From positions 1-33,237 of the forward strand of contig DATHAA010000073.1 of assembly GCA_035296905.1 (NCBI GenBank): a stretch of DNA of 33,237 nt. Direction: 5' to 3'. Positions 15,570 through 22,353 of the stretch are shown here, in pieces (position 1 is the stretch's first letter; each line of letters starts with the position of its first letter). The position numbers and the translations under genes were made by a program. Source of the stretch: DATEOR01 sp035296905. GTDB lineage: Bacteria; Actinomycetota; Thermoleophilia; Gaiellales; Gaiellaceae. A model generated the notes under the pieces. It worked only from the letters and a program-made list of their open reading frames with translations, was not told the DNA's origin and ran no database searches.

Positions 15570-15931
15570 GTGCCCGAGCCGCTCAACGAAGCCGACCACG
15601 ACGCGTACTGGCGTCCGCTCGGCCAGCTACTGGTCCAGCGAGGCTTGCTCACGAGCGAGGAGCTCGAAGCCGCGCTCAACGAGCAGGACCGGACCGGGGA
15701 TCTCCTCGGTGAGATCCTCCTCCGCAACGGGCTCCTGTCCAAGCTCGCGCTCGCAAGCAGCCTCCACGAGCAGTCGATCGTGCAGGAGCACGAGAGCGGA
15801 TTCGGTCAGGCCTTCGGGGCGCCCTTGGGGGCGCCGAGCCGCAGGAGTACGACGTCGCCCGCAACGAGCCCGAGACGGAAGGCGGTTTCGGCTCTGGGCT
15901 TCGACGCGCACTCGAACAGCGCGACGACTAG
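15570..15931 (+). pseudogene. MshEN-like small protein with a one-base frameshift
   Basis: From GTG 15570 the first 85 or so residues include two repeats of the MshEN / GspE N-terminal type: LGQLLVQRGLLTSEELEAAL and LGEILLRNGLLSKLALASSL. In type II secretion and pilus ATPases this domain can bind cyclic di-GMP; no ATPase follows here. The frame then becomes low-complexity Arg/Ser, while the next frame reads a plausible acidic tail (GAEPQEYDVARNEPETEGG ... ALEQRDD) ending at TAG 15929-15931. Adding one G to the five-G run 15827-15831 joins the two into a 120-residue protein. This is either a sequence error or a real frameshift. The stop shares CTAG with uvrC. Confidence 0.6.
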
Positions 15932-17799
15932 GGCCTCCCGGCTTTGTGCAGCGCGGCGTAGATCTGCCTGCCCGTCTTCGCCGGCACTCCGGGAACGCCC
16001 TCGAACTCCTCGGGCCCCGCGGCGAGGATCCGCTCCGGCGAGCCGAAGTGCCTGATGAGCGCGCGGCGGCGCGCCGGCCCGACTCCGGGTAGCGCGTCGA
16101 GAATCGACTCGTGCGCGCGAGACTCGCGCCGCTGGCGGTGGAAGCCGAGTGCGAAGCGGTGCGCCTCGTCGCGGATCCGCTGTAGGAGCTGGAGGCCCGG
16201 CGAGGCCGAGTCGAGCACGATCGGGTCAGGCCGGCCGGGCACGAAGACCTCCTCCTCCCTCTTCGCGAGCGAGATCACCGCCACACGCGGAAGGTCGTAG
16301 GCCTGCATGGCGGCGAGCGCCGCCGAAAGCTGACCCTTGCCGCCGTCGATGACCACGAGGTTCGGAATCGAGGCGAAGCCATCGTCGTACTCCCCGGTGG
16401 TCGTAGCCGGCTGGGCGCGGGCGAACCGGCGCGACACGACCTCGGCCATCATCGCGAAGTCGTCCTGTCCGCCCTCCTTGCGGATCCCGAACTTGCGGTA
16501 GTGCGCCTTCTTGGGCAGGGCGTCCTCGAAGACGACCATCGAGCCGACGGGCGCCTGGTCCTGGATGTTCGAGATATCGAAGCACTCGATCCGCAGCGGA
16601 AGGCTTTCGAGGTTGAGGGACTCGCGAAGCTCCTCGAGCGCCTCGATGCGGCGGAGGCGGGTGCGCTCGGTCTGCGCGGTGTCGTGCTCGAGCGCGAGCT
16701 CGGCGTTCTGCTGTGCGAGCTCCTGCAGCCGCCGCTTCTCGCCGCGCTGGGCGGGCCGCACCTCGACACGGGAGCCGCGCTCCTCCGAGAGGAACTCGGA
16801 AAGCGCCTCGCTCGGCCGCGCCTCGGGCGGGACGATGATCTGTGGCGGGATGCTCGGCGCGCTCCCGTAGTACTCGAGCGCGAAGGCCTCGAGGAGCGAG
16901 TCGAGGTCCTGGCCGGCGACGTTCTCGAGGAAGAAGCTGTGCCGGTCGGTGAGACGGCCGCCCCGGAGCGGGAAGACCTGCACCGCCGCGCCGTCGTCCC
17001 CGACCGCGATGCCGATCACGTCGACGGTGCCGATCGCGCGTTTGTCCGCTGCCTGCCGCTCGGCCAGGTGCCGCACCGAGTAGAGGCGGTTTCGATAGCG
17101 GGCTGCAGCCTCGAAGTCCTGCTGCTCGGCAGCCACGCGCATCTTCCCCTCCAGCTCGCGCTGGATCGGCCCCGACTCGCCCGAGAGGAACTCGATGACG
17201 CGGTCGATGATCTCGCGGTAGTCCTCCTTCGAGACGTAGCCGACGCACGGCGCCAGGCAGCGTTCGATGTGGTAGTCGAGGCATGGAATGCCGGAATGGC
17301 GCCCGGGCTGCGGCCCTTCACAAGGCCGGTACGCGAAGACGCGGTTGAGGACGTCAAGGGTCTCCCGCACCTTCTTCGCGTTCGCGTACGGGCCGAAGTA
17401 GACGACCCCGCGGCGATGCCGCTCGCGCGTGAACATCACGCGGGGATAGTCGTCCTCCACGGTCACCGCGATGTAGGGATAGGACTTGTCGTCACGCAGG
17501 CGGACGTTGAAGGGCGGCCGGTGCCGGCGGATGAGGTTCTGCTCGAGGTGGAAGGCCTCGGTCTCGTTCGAGGTCACGATCACCTCGATGCGCTCCACCC
17601 GCTCCGTGAGGTTCTCGAGCCCAGGACGCGAGTCACCACCGCGGAAGTACGACCGCACGCGGGAGCGCAGGGACTTGGCCTTCCCCACGTAGAGGACGGT
17701 GTCCTTCGACCCGCGGAAGAGGTACACACCCGGCTTCGTGGGGATGCCCTTGAGCTGCGCTTCGATGCGCTCCGTGCGGCTTTCTGCGGTGGCGGTCAT
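15928..17799 (-). CDS. uvrC: excinuclease ABC subunit C
   Basis: This 623-residue nuclease makes both incisions in nucleotide excision repair. It has the GIY-YIG domain (about 20-98, with KPGVYLFRGSKDTVLYVGKAKSLR), a cysteine cluster (PCEG, PCLDYHIERCLAPC, about 157-190) like that reported to hold an iron-sulfur cluster, a UVR motif for UvrB binding (about 208-242), an RNase H-like endonuclease domain (IECFDISN, VVIDGGKGQL) and a C-terminal helix-hairpin-helix (LDALPGVGPARRRALIRHFG). ATG start with TAGGCT 9 bases upstream as a possible -10. Divergent from the cyclase gene by 59 bases. Confidence 0.97.
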   Translation of the reverse strand: MTATAESRTERIEAQLKGIPTKPGVYLFRGSKDTVLYVGKAKSLRSRVRSYFRGGDSRPGLENLTERVERIEVIVTSNETEAFHLEQNLIRRHRPPFNVRLRDDKSYPYIAVTVEDDYPRVMFTRERHRRGVVYFGPYANAKKVRETLDVLNRVFAYRPCEGPQPGRHSGIPCLDYHIERCLAPCVGYVSKEDYREIIDRVIEFLSGESGPIQRELEGKMRVAAEQQDFEAAARYRNRLYSVRHLAERQAADKRAIGTVDVIGIAVGDDGAAVQVFPLRGGRLTDRHSFFLENVAGQDLDSLLEAFALEYYGSAPSIPPQIIVPPEARPSEALSEFLSEERGSRVEVRPAQRGEKRRLQELAQQNAELALEHDTAQTERTRLRRIEALEELRESLNLESLPLRIECFDISNIQDQAPVGSMVVFEDALPKKAHYRKFGIRKEGGQDDFAMMAEVVSRRFARAQPATTTGEYDDGFASIPNLVVIDGGKGQLSAALAAMQAYDLPRVAVISLAKREEEVFVPGRPDPIVLDSASPGLQLLQRIRDEAHRFALGFHRQRRESRAHESILDALPGVGPARRRALIRHFGSPERILAAGPEEFEGVPGVPAKTGRQIYAALHKAGRP

Positions 17800-17858
17800 G
17801 CCTGTTCAAGCCTAGCCCGTGGGAATACGAGCGCCCGGACGCCGGTTGTAGCCAGAGC

Positions 17859-18476
17859 ATGGCCACGCAAGCCCAGCCCGAGTTCCTCGAGGCCACGTAC
17901 GGCTCCGTCTGCCGCAGCACGCGCTGCGACGAGAAGCGGCGCCGCACTCTCGAGAGCGTCGTCCACCTCGCAGTGGAGCTCGCGCGTGAGGGACGCGAGG
18001 GCCGCAAGGTCGGCACGCTCTTCGTCATCGGAGACGTGGACAACGTGCTCGCGCAGTCGCGCTCACTCCTCCTCGACCCGCTCTACGGGCACCCCGAGGA
18101 CGTCCTGCACGTCGAGCGCCCCGAGTTCCGCGAGACGGTCAAGGAGCTCTCCCAGCTCGACGGCGCGTTTGTCGTCAGGGACGACGGCACCTTCGTCTCG
18201 GCCGGCCGCTACGTGGACGTCGAGGTCGGGGCCGAGGAGAACTTCCTCCCCGGACTCGGCACGCGGCACGCCGCCGCGGCCTCGGTGAGCCGGCAGACGA
18301 ACGCGATCGCCGTCGTCGTCTCGCAGAGCTCGGTCGTTCGCGTCTTCGCTAACGGCCAGGTGCGCGCGGAGATCATCCCGGAGCTCTTCCTCATGTCGAA
18401 GGAAGGCCTCTTCGCATCCCGCGCCGACGTGCGCCAGATGCCCGAGGCCGGCGTCACCCTCGCCGTCGCCGACTAG
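17859..18476 (+). CDS. diadenylate cyclase (DisA_N/DAC domain), soluble single-domain
   Basis: This 205-residue protein is predicted to join two ATP into cyclic di-AMP. The DAC signatures are D-G-A at 101-103 (QLDGAFVVRDDG) and R-H-A-A-A at 136-140 (GLGTRHAAAASVSRQT), followed by IAVVVSQSSVVRVFANG. The first 50 residues form a basic helical region with no membrane segment. The long helical linker and DNA-binding helix-hairpin-helix of DisA are absent, as are the membrane helices of CdaA, so it resembles stand-alone cytosolic cyclases such as archaeal DacZ in layout. It is transcribed away from uvrC; two hairpins follow the stop. Confidence 0.85.
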   Translation: MATQAQPEFLEATYGSVCRSTRCDEKRRRTLESVVHLAVELAREGREGRKVGTLFVIGDVDNVLAQSRSLLLDPLYGHPEDVLHVERPEFRETVKELSQLDGAFVVRDDGTFVSAGRYVDVEVGAEENFLPGLGTRHAAAASVSRQTNAIAVVVSQSSVVRVFANGQVRAEIIPELFLMSKEGLFASRADVRQMPEAGVTLAVAD

Positions 18477-18494
18477 GCGCGGGCCCGCCCAGCT

Positions 18495-18535
18495 GCCCGC
18501 TTGCGAGCGGGCCCGCCCTTCGAAGGTAGGGCGGG
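18495..18535 (+). terminator. double hairpin after the diadenylate cyclase gene
   Basis: GCCCGCT (18495-18501) pairs with AGCGGGC (18506-18512) around a four-base loop, and CCCGCCCT (18512-18519) with AGGGCGGG (18528-18535) around eight bases. They lie 19-59 bases after the stop and before the chdC -10 box. No T-tract. Confidence 0.45.
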
Positions 18536-18553
18536 AAACGTGACGCAAGCGGC

Positions 18554-18559
18554 TACGAT
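18554..18559 (+). promoter_or_regulatory. -10 box for chdC
   Basis: TACGAT fits TANNNT and lies exactly 6 bases before GTG 18566, which suggests a leaderless mRNA. No ribosome site is present in between. Confidence 0.45.
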
Positions 18560-18565
18560 TGCGCC

Positions 18566-19282
18566 GTGCCCGGGGAGACCTCGACGCAATACGTCGCGTA
18601 CACGCTTTACAAGGCGGATCCCGCCTGGCTGCTCCTTCCGATCGAGGAGCGCAATGCGGGCAAGGAGGCCTTCTCCGAGGTCGTCTCGGCCTGGCAGGAG
18701 CGGATGGAGCTCCGCTCCTACAGCCTCGTCGGCGTCAGGCCCGAGGTCGACTTCATGCTCTGGAAGCTCACCGAGCGCTACGACGACCTCCGCGAGCTGA
18801 CCACCGACCTGAACGGGACCCCGCTCGCGCCCTATCTGACGACGCCATACTCCTACCTCGCCACCACCAAGCCGTCGCAGTACTTTGAGGACACGAGCAA
18901 GCGGCCGCGACGGGTCGTACCGCGCGGCGCGCCCTACCTCGTCGTCTACCCCTTCGTAAAGAAGCGGGAGTGGTACTCGCTGCCGATGGACGACCGCCGC
19001 CGCGCGATGCAGGAGCACGCCGCGGTCGGAAGCCGCTTCGTCACGATCACGAACCACACGACGTACTCGTTCGGGATCGACGACCAGGAGTTCATGACGG
19101 CCTTCGAGTGCGAGAGCCCCGCCGACTTCCTCCAGCTGATGATGCGGCTGCGCGAGACCGAAGCCTCGCGCTACACCGAGCGAGACACACCGATCTTCGT
19201 CGGGACGGCGCAGGAGCTGTCCGAGATTCTCGACTCGCTCGACGGCGCGGCCGCTCGCCTCCGGATCTCGACCTCGACCTGA
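18566..19282 (+). CDS. chdC: coproheme decarboxylase (chlorite dismutase family)
   Basis: This 238-residue protein (also called HemQ) converts iron coproporphyrin III to heme b, the last step of the heme route used by most Gram-positive bacteria. Family features are RSYSLVGVRPEVDFMLWKL (N-terminal ferredoxin-like half), YPFVKKREWYSLP with the candidate catalytic Tyr128, MQEHAAVGSRF with candidate proximal heme ligand His151, FGIDDQEFMTAFE and RYTERDTPIFVG. Length is near the family's 230-250. No other heme genes are in the window. The GTG start agrees with the -10 box at 18554. Confidence 0.92.
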   Translation: MPGETSTQYVAYTLYKADPAWLLLPIEERNAGKEAFSEVVSAWQERMELRSYSLVGVRPEVDFMLWKLTERYDDLRELTTDLNGTPLAPYLTTPYSYLATTKPSQYFEDTSKRPRRVVPRGAPYLVVYPFVKKREWYSLPMDDRRRAMQEHAAVGSRFVTITNHTTYSFGIDDQEFMTAFECESPADFLQLMMRLRETEASRYTERDTPIFVGTAQELSEILDSLDGAAARLRISTST

Positions 19283-19349
19283 GGTTTACCCTTCTTCCAT
19301 AGCCCCATGCACCGGCTGCGAACCTCGCACAGGCTCGACCGGTGGCAGG

Positions 19350-19355
19350 TATAGT
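19350..19355 (+). promoter_or_regulatory. -10 box for the Pro/Thr repeat protein
   Basis: TATAGT matches five of six bases of TATAAT and ends 6 bases before GTG 19362, again suggesting a leaderless transcript. Confidence 0.45.
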
Positions 19356-19361
19356 CGTGTC

Positions 19362-20147
19362 GTGGTGCTAGCTCGGCCTCGCCTGCCACTGCGGCTCGCG
19401 CTCTTCGCGGCTTCATTTGCGCTCGCGCTCGTCTTTGCTACGACGAGTCGAGCCGAAGACCCGACACTGACTGACGCAGGGACCGCGACGGCAACGGACG
19501 ACGCTGGAGCGGTCACCACGCCAACGTTGGACGCACCGCCTCCGACGACCGACCCGGTGCCTCCGACGACCGACCCGGTGACTCCGACCGAGCCGGTGCC
19601 TCCGACCGAGCCGGTGACTCCGACCGAGCCGGTGCCTCCGACCGAGGTGCCTCCGACCGACCAGGTGCCTCCGACCGAGGTGCCTCCGACCGAGGTGCCT
19701 CCGACCGAGGTGCCTCCGACCGAGCCGCCGGGCACCTCCGGTTCGCCACACGGTTTCCTGGGAGTCCAGGGACCGTCACTCGACGGGGCGCCAGTCGCCT
19801 CCCCAATTCCCGTGAGCGACGCGCTCGTGACGGTCGCCTTCGGTCGCCTTCGCTCTTCACCGCCACCCGCGGACGACTCCCGGGGCCGGTCGGGCGGGGC
19901 CACACATTCCCGAGGAGCTCCGGGGCGTCCTCCGCTCCCCAGCGATTCACCTCGGCCCTCTGCCCCCTCTGCGCCGCCCGCAGGTTTCGGTGGCGCTCCG
20001 GGTGGAGGATTCTTCTTCTCAGGCTTCGCGGCGCTGGTCGCGGCGGTGTGTTTCGGCTTGGCTCGCCGAAGCACCAAGCGATTGATCATGTCAGTCGCCG
20101 CATGGGAGCCGGTCGCTTTCGTTTCTCTCCCCGAGCGACCGGGATAA
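19362..20147 (+). CDS. secreted Pro/Thr/Glu-repeat membrane-anchored protein
   Basis: This 261-residue protein begins with a signal peptide (basic start, hydrophobic core about 11-26, likely cleavage near SRAED). It continues with a repeat region of PPTEV/PTEPV/PTTDPV units (about 58-121), a Gly/Ser/Pro-rich low-complexity part, one transmembrane segment (about 211-227) and a basic C-terminal tail. There is no LPXTG sortase signal. It looks like a cell-surface stalk or wall-spanning linker. The function is not recognisable. Repeat number may vary between strains. Confidence 0.65.
   Translation: MVLARPRLPLRLALFAASFALALVFATTSRAEDPTLTDAGTATATDDAGAVTTPTLDAPPPTTDPVPPTTDPVTPTEPVPPTEPVTPTEPVPPTEVPPTDQVPPTEVPPTEVPPTEVPPTEPPGTSGSPHGFLGVQGPSLDGAPVASPIPVSDALVTVAFGRLRSSPPPADDSRGRSGGATHSRGAPGRPPLPSDSPRPSAPSAPPAGFGGAPGGGFFFSGFAALVAAVCFGLARRSTKRLIMSVAAWEPVAFVSLPERPG
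19536..19724 (+). repeat. in-frame tandem repeat encoding P-P-T-E-V units
   Basis: Imperfect 15-base (GTGCCTCCGACCGAG) and 18-21-base units are repeated about a dozen times. The last five copies are nearly identical, which implies recent slippage expansion. All units keep the reading frame. Confidence 0.85.
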
Positions 20148-20194
20148 CCCACCGCCGCGCTGCCCTTATCCCGGGGTAGGCGTGCCGCGAACGA

Positions 20195-20394
20195 CCTCCG
20201 GGGCTTCCCGCTCCGGAGGCATGCCAACCATTCGAAAGGAGGTTTCCAAGTTGGTCAGGGGAGGTCCTCGGTTTGACGCTTCACACTCGTCTCGGAACCA
20301 CCGAACCTTTTCGAGGACCTCACCCCGGGAACCCTTCGAGGGGTTGGGGCTCGCGTCGTTTCCTGGTTGCGGCTCCAGGGGTCGATACGACGCG
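20195..20394. ncRNA. candidate structured RNA, five stems in 200 bases
   Basis: Stems in order: 20195-20201 with 20213-20219 (7 bp perfect); 20224-20228 with 20250-20254; 20261-20270 with 20312-20321 (10 bp perfect, 41-base internal region); 20330-20334 with 20341-20345 (loop TTCGAG); 20352-20359 with 20387-20394 (8 bp perfect) enclosing 20362-20366 with 20375-20379. No protein is credible here, and the flanking genes both end towards this segment, so an independent RNA gene is possible. I checked for tmRNA, RNase P, SRP and c-di-AMP riboswitch motifs and found none. Strand and ends are undetermined. Confidence 0.35.
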
Positions 20395-20547
20395 GATGGC
20401 CCGGAGCTTGCACGAGTCGGGTTGGAGTTAAGGCGAGCGCATGGAGGTCACCTAGGCGGCACCGTGCGGCCCGATGTGTCCAGCCTCCCAACTCGGCCCA
20501 CTGCAAGCGGATTCGGGCCCAACGTTCGAGCGGGTGGGCGGGGAGAG

Positions 20548-20564
20548 CGGCGTCGGCGACGCCG
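20548..20564. terminator. hairpin between convergent genes
   Basis: CGGCGTC (20548-20554) pairs with GACGCCG (20558-20564), a 7-bp stem with a three-base loop. It could end transcription from either side. The rest of 20395-20642 shows nothing else I can support. Confidence 0.35.
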
Positions 20565-20642
20565 GCCCGCCCGCCTCGGACGTCACCCGACGGCACGCGG
20601 GCGCTCGAGCTTCGCGCGACAGAGCGCTGCCGCCCAGACCGC

Positions 20643-21014
20643 CTAATAACCGTGCGTGTGCTCGCGGCGCCAGACGCGCCAAAGTGAGTAGCCAGACGCG
20701 ACGAGCACGAAGATGAAGACGAGCATCTCGAGGCTCCCGCTCGGATAGGGAGCCAGGATCGCAGCGCCCACGTTCACGACGGCGAGGCCCACAGCGCCGT
20801 AGAACACCGCGCGCGAGCTCGCCGACCACATGGCGATATCTCCGCGGCGCTCGCGCCAGAGCAGGAAGAGGAAGAAGGCGATCGCGAGGAAGAACGCGAT
20901 CCGTGCGATCAAGAGCAGGCTGAAGAGCGCCGTCTGCAGCTGGAGCAGCCAGATCCCGACGGCGATCAGGAGGATGATCGCGAAGCCGCGGACTGTGGGG
21001 TTGATCCGGCTCAT
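20643..21014 (-). CDS. small integral membrane protein, unknown
   Basis: This 123-residue protein has hydrophobic helices at about 9-34, 36-48, 68-84 and 92-108, a basic loop LLWRERRGD and a His-containing C-terminal tail (HTHGY). I do not recognise a family. ATG 21014 overlaps the upstream gene's TGA as ATGA, so the two are translationally coupled and probably work together. Confidence 0.6.
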   Translation of the reverse strand: MSRINPTVRGFAIILLIAVGIWLLQLQTALFSLLLIARIAFFLAIAFFLFLLWRERRGDIAMWSASSRAVFYGAVGLAVVNVGAAILAPYPSGSLEMLVFIFVLVASGYSLWRVWRREHTHGY

Positions 21015-21373
21015 GCCGTGGTGAACGCGCGGATCGAGAGCGCCGTTGCCAGGAGGGTAGCTCCCACGAACCAAGCGAGGCGCCGGGCCGGCACGGGCGG
21101 CGCGTAGAGCCAGGGCGACAGCGCGGCGAGGAGCGCGAACGACCCGTACGCGTAGTGGAGCTTGTCGGGAGCCCGCCGGCCGTCGGAGAGGAGCAGGAGC
21201 CCGAGGGCGACCTGGGCGATAAGGAGCGACTGGCCGAGCGCGAGCGCGTGCGCGTACAGGCGCCCGGGATAGCGCTTCCGCCACAGATAGATCCCGCCCC
21301 AGCCGAAGGCGAGGAGGTTCACGGTGATGACGAGCACCGCGTTCAGCTGGTGGAGGCCCAGCACGGTCGCCAC
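21011..21373 (-). CDS. four-helix membrane protein, unknown
   Basis: About 120 residues from GTG 21373 (or 117 from GTG 21364). Four hydrophobic segments are LHQLNAVLVITVNLLAFGWG, YAHALALGQSLLIAQVALGLLLL, LHYAYGSFALLAAL and LAWFVGATLLATALSI, joined by short basic loops. Histidines in helices 1-3 (LHQL, YAHA, LHYAYG) recall heme-binding membrane proteins of the CtaA or cytochrome b type, but this is only a resemblance. Divergent from the truncated peroxiredoxin gene. Confidence 0.6.
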   Translation of the reverse strand: MATVLGLHQLNAVLVITVNLLAFGWGGIYLWRKRYPGRLYAHALALGQSLLIAQVALGLLLLSDGRRAPDKLHYAYGSFALLAALSPWLYAPPVPARRLAWFVGATLLATALSIRAFTTA

Positions 21374-21385
21374 CCTAACGTTGCG

Positions 21386-21391
21386 TACACT
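21386..21391 (+). promoter_or_regulatory. -10 box for the truncated peroxiredoxin gene
   Basis: TACACT fits TANNNT and ends 6 bases before GTG 21398. The gene behind it is truncated, so this promoter now drives only a remnant. Confidence 0.4.
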
Positions 21392-21397
21392 CACAAG

Positions 21398-21553
21398 GTG
21401 ATCGAGGAAGGCACGGCGGCTCCCGACTTCGACCTCGTGAGCGACTCGGGGAGCGAGGGGAGAACGGCTGCTCGGGCGGAAGTTGTAACGGCGGCGCCAG
21501 TCGTACCGATCGAAGGAGTGCGGGGTCGGACCGGACCCGCACTGCCGGCCTAA
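21398..21553 (+). pseudogene. peroxiredoxin (Bcp/AhpC-TSA type), truncated after 18 codons
   Basis: From GTG 21398 the protein starts V-I-E-E-G-T-A-A-P-D-F-D-L-V-S-D-S-G, the standard N-terminus of thioredoxin-fold peroxiredoxins. After about base 21451 the similarity stops. The expected strand, the Cys-containing active site and the rest of the roughly 150 residues are missing in all three frames downstream; the frame ends at TAA 21551-21553. This marks a sharp rearrangement or deletion point rather than gradual decay. Confidence 0.6.
21517..21543 (+). terminator. hairpin after the peroxiredoxin remnant
   Basis: AGTGCGGG (21517-21524) pairs with CCCGCACT (21536-21543), 8 bp perfect, loop 11 bases. 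No T-tract. Confidence 0.4.
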
Positions 21554-21989
21554 CGCGCGCGGGCTCGCCCAGCACGCGAATCGGGGGGAAACGGCGGTCC
21601 GGCCCCGCGTCCTTGGTCGCGCTGTCAGTACCCGTTGTATCTGACTCCTGAAGGTGCCAGGGTGGATGAGAGGCCGGAGGTTGCCCTGGTCGGCAGATTG
21701 AGCCGCAGTTCTGTCGATCTCTCCCCCCAGGCCCTTCGGCCTCATTTCGTCTTGGAGCGCCGTTTTATCCCGCGAGCGAATCGCCGAGGCGCTTGTCCGC
21801 TGGTCGCGCGCGGCGTAATGGGCGTCAGGCAAGTCCGGCAAGTCTGCTCTCGGGAGGTTCGACCACTCGCGTGGCGAACCGTCCCGGGATGTGGAAACAG
21901 GACGAATCTTTCGGGGGTCCGAAGGCTCTATGACCGCGACCCAACTCGCGCACCTTAGGTGTCCCCGAAGGAAACGTAGAGCGGTCTTC
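21554..21989. other. gene-poor boundary DNA
   Basis: No supported gene. There is a weak hairpin AGGCC-CTTC-GGCCT (about 21729-21742) followed by CATTT, and a direct repeat GGCAAGTC (about 21836 and 21848). I see no transposase, integrase, tRNA or clear terminal inverted repeats. Confidence 0.4.
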
Positions 21990-22172
21990 TAAGGCGTGCA
22001 CTCCGTTGTCGATGGCGCCGACGATCGCCGTCAGGAGGCCGAGCAGGTCGGTCCACGCAGAAAGCCGATCCACGCGCCGGCGAGCGCACCGCCCACCGAG
22101 CGCGAAACCCGTCAGCTTCGCCCTCGCCTTCGACTCCGGGTTCAGCCAGCCCGGGGCCTTGATTCGGAGCAC
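21990..22172 (-). pseudogene. broken small glycine-rich membrane protein
   Basis: From GTG 22172 on the minus strand one frame reads LRIKAPGWLNPESKARAKLTGFAL. The next frame then gives VGGALAGAWIGFLRGP, and the first frame resumes with DLLGLLTAIVGAIDNG. Joined, these make a small protein with two glycine-rich hydrophobic helices, typical of real sequence; as written, each frame alone is not. Two compensating one-base changes about 45 bases apart are implied. The family is not recognised. Confidence 0.35.
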
Positions 22173-22173
22173 T

Positions 22174-22190
22174 CGATCGATATACGATCG
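22174..22190. promoter_or_regulatory. palindromic candidate operator CGATCG-N5-CGATCG
   Basis: CGATCG (22174-22179), ATATA, CGATCG (22185-22190). The AT core contains TATACGAT, a possible -10, pointing to either the RND operon (278 bases away) or the broken gene at 22172. No regulator gene is adjacent. Confidence 0.35.
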
Positions 22191-22314
22191 CCCGGCAAGT
22201 CGGGAGAGAACGGGAACGGAACGGGGAGAACTCGGTGGCTGGAGGAAATTGGCCGCCTGTGGGACCGACGAAGGAAGCTCTTTCGACGGCAGGCGGATCA
22301 CGGGTACAGGCGTT

Positions 22315-22353
22315 AACCGCCATAGACGGTTCAGCAACCGGAAGTGTTTCCGG
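22315..22353 (+). other. two leader hairpins upstream of the RND operon
   Basis: AACCG (22315-22319) with CGGTT (22327-22331), then CCGGAA (22338-22343) with TTCCGG (22348-22353) around GTGT. They are 115 bases before the first RND start, consistent with a structured 5' leader. No known riboswitch motif was identified. Confidence 0.3.

Noticed and set aside
19536..19724. CRISPR-like spaced repeats
   Set aside because: Units are 15-21 bases, contiguous without unique spacers, and encode an in-frame Pro/Thr/Glu repeat.
20148..20642. tmRNA, RNase P RNA, SRP RNA or c-di-AMP riboswitch
   Set aside because: I looked on both strands for their conserved core sequences and did not find them, so only a generic structured-RNA candidate is reported.
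20182..20646. 154-codon frame with a strong GAAAGGAGG upstream of an inner TTG
   Set aside because: The composition is Arg/Gly/Ser-rich without family features, and the frame crosses the perfect hairpins.
21850..21880. tRNA-like TTCGA loop
   Set aside because: The flanking bases do not form a T stem and no acceptor, D or anticodon arm can be built.
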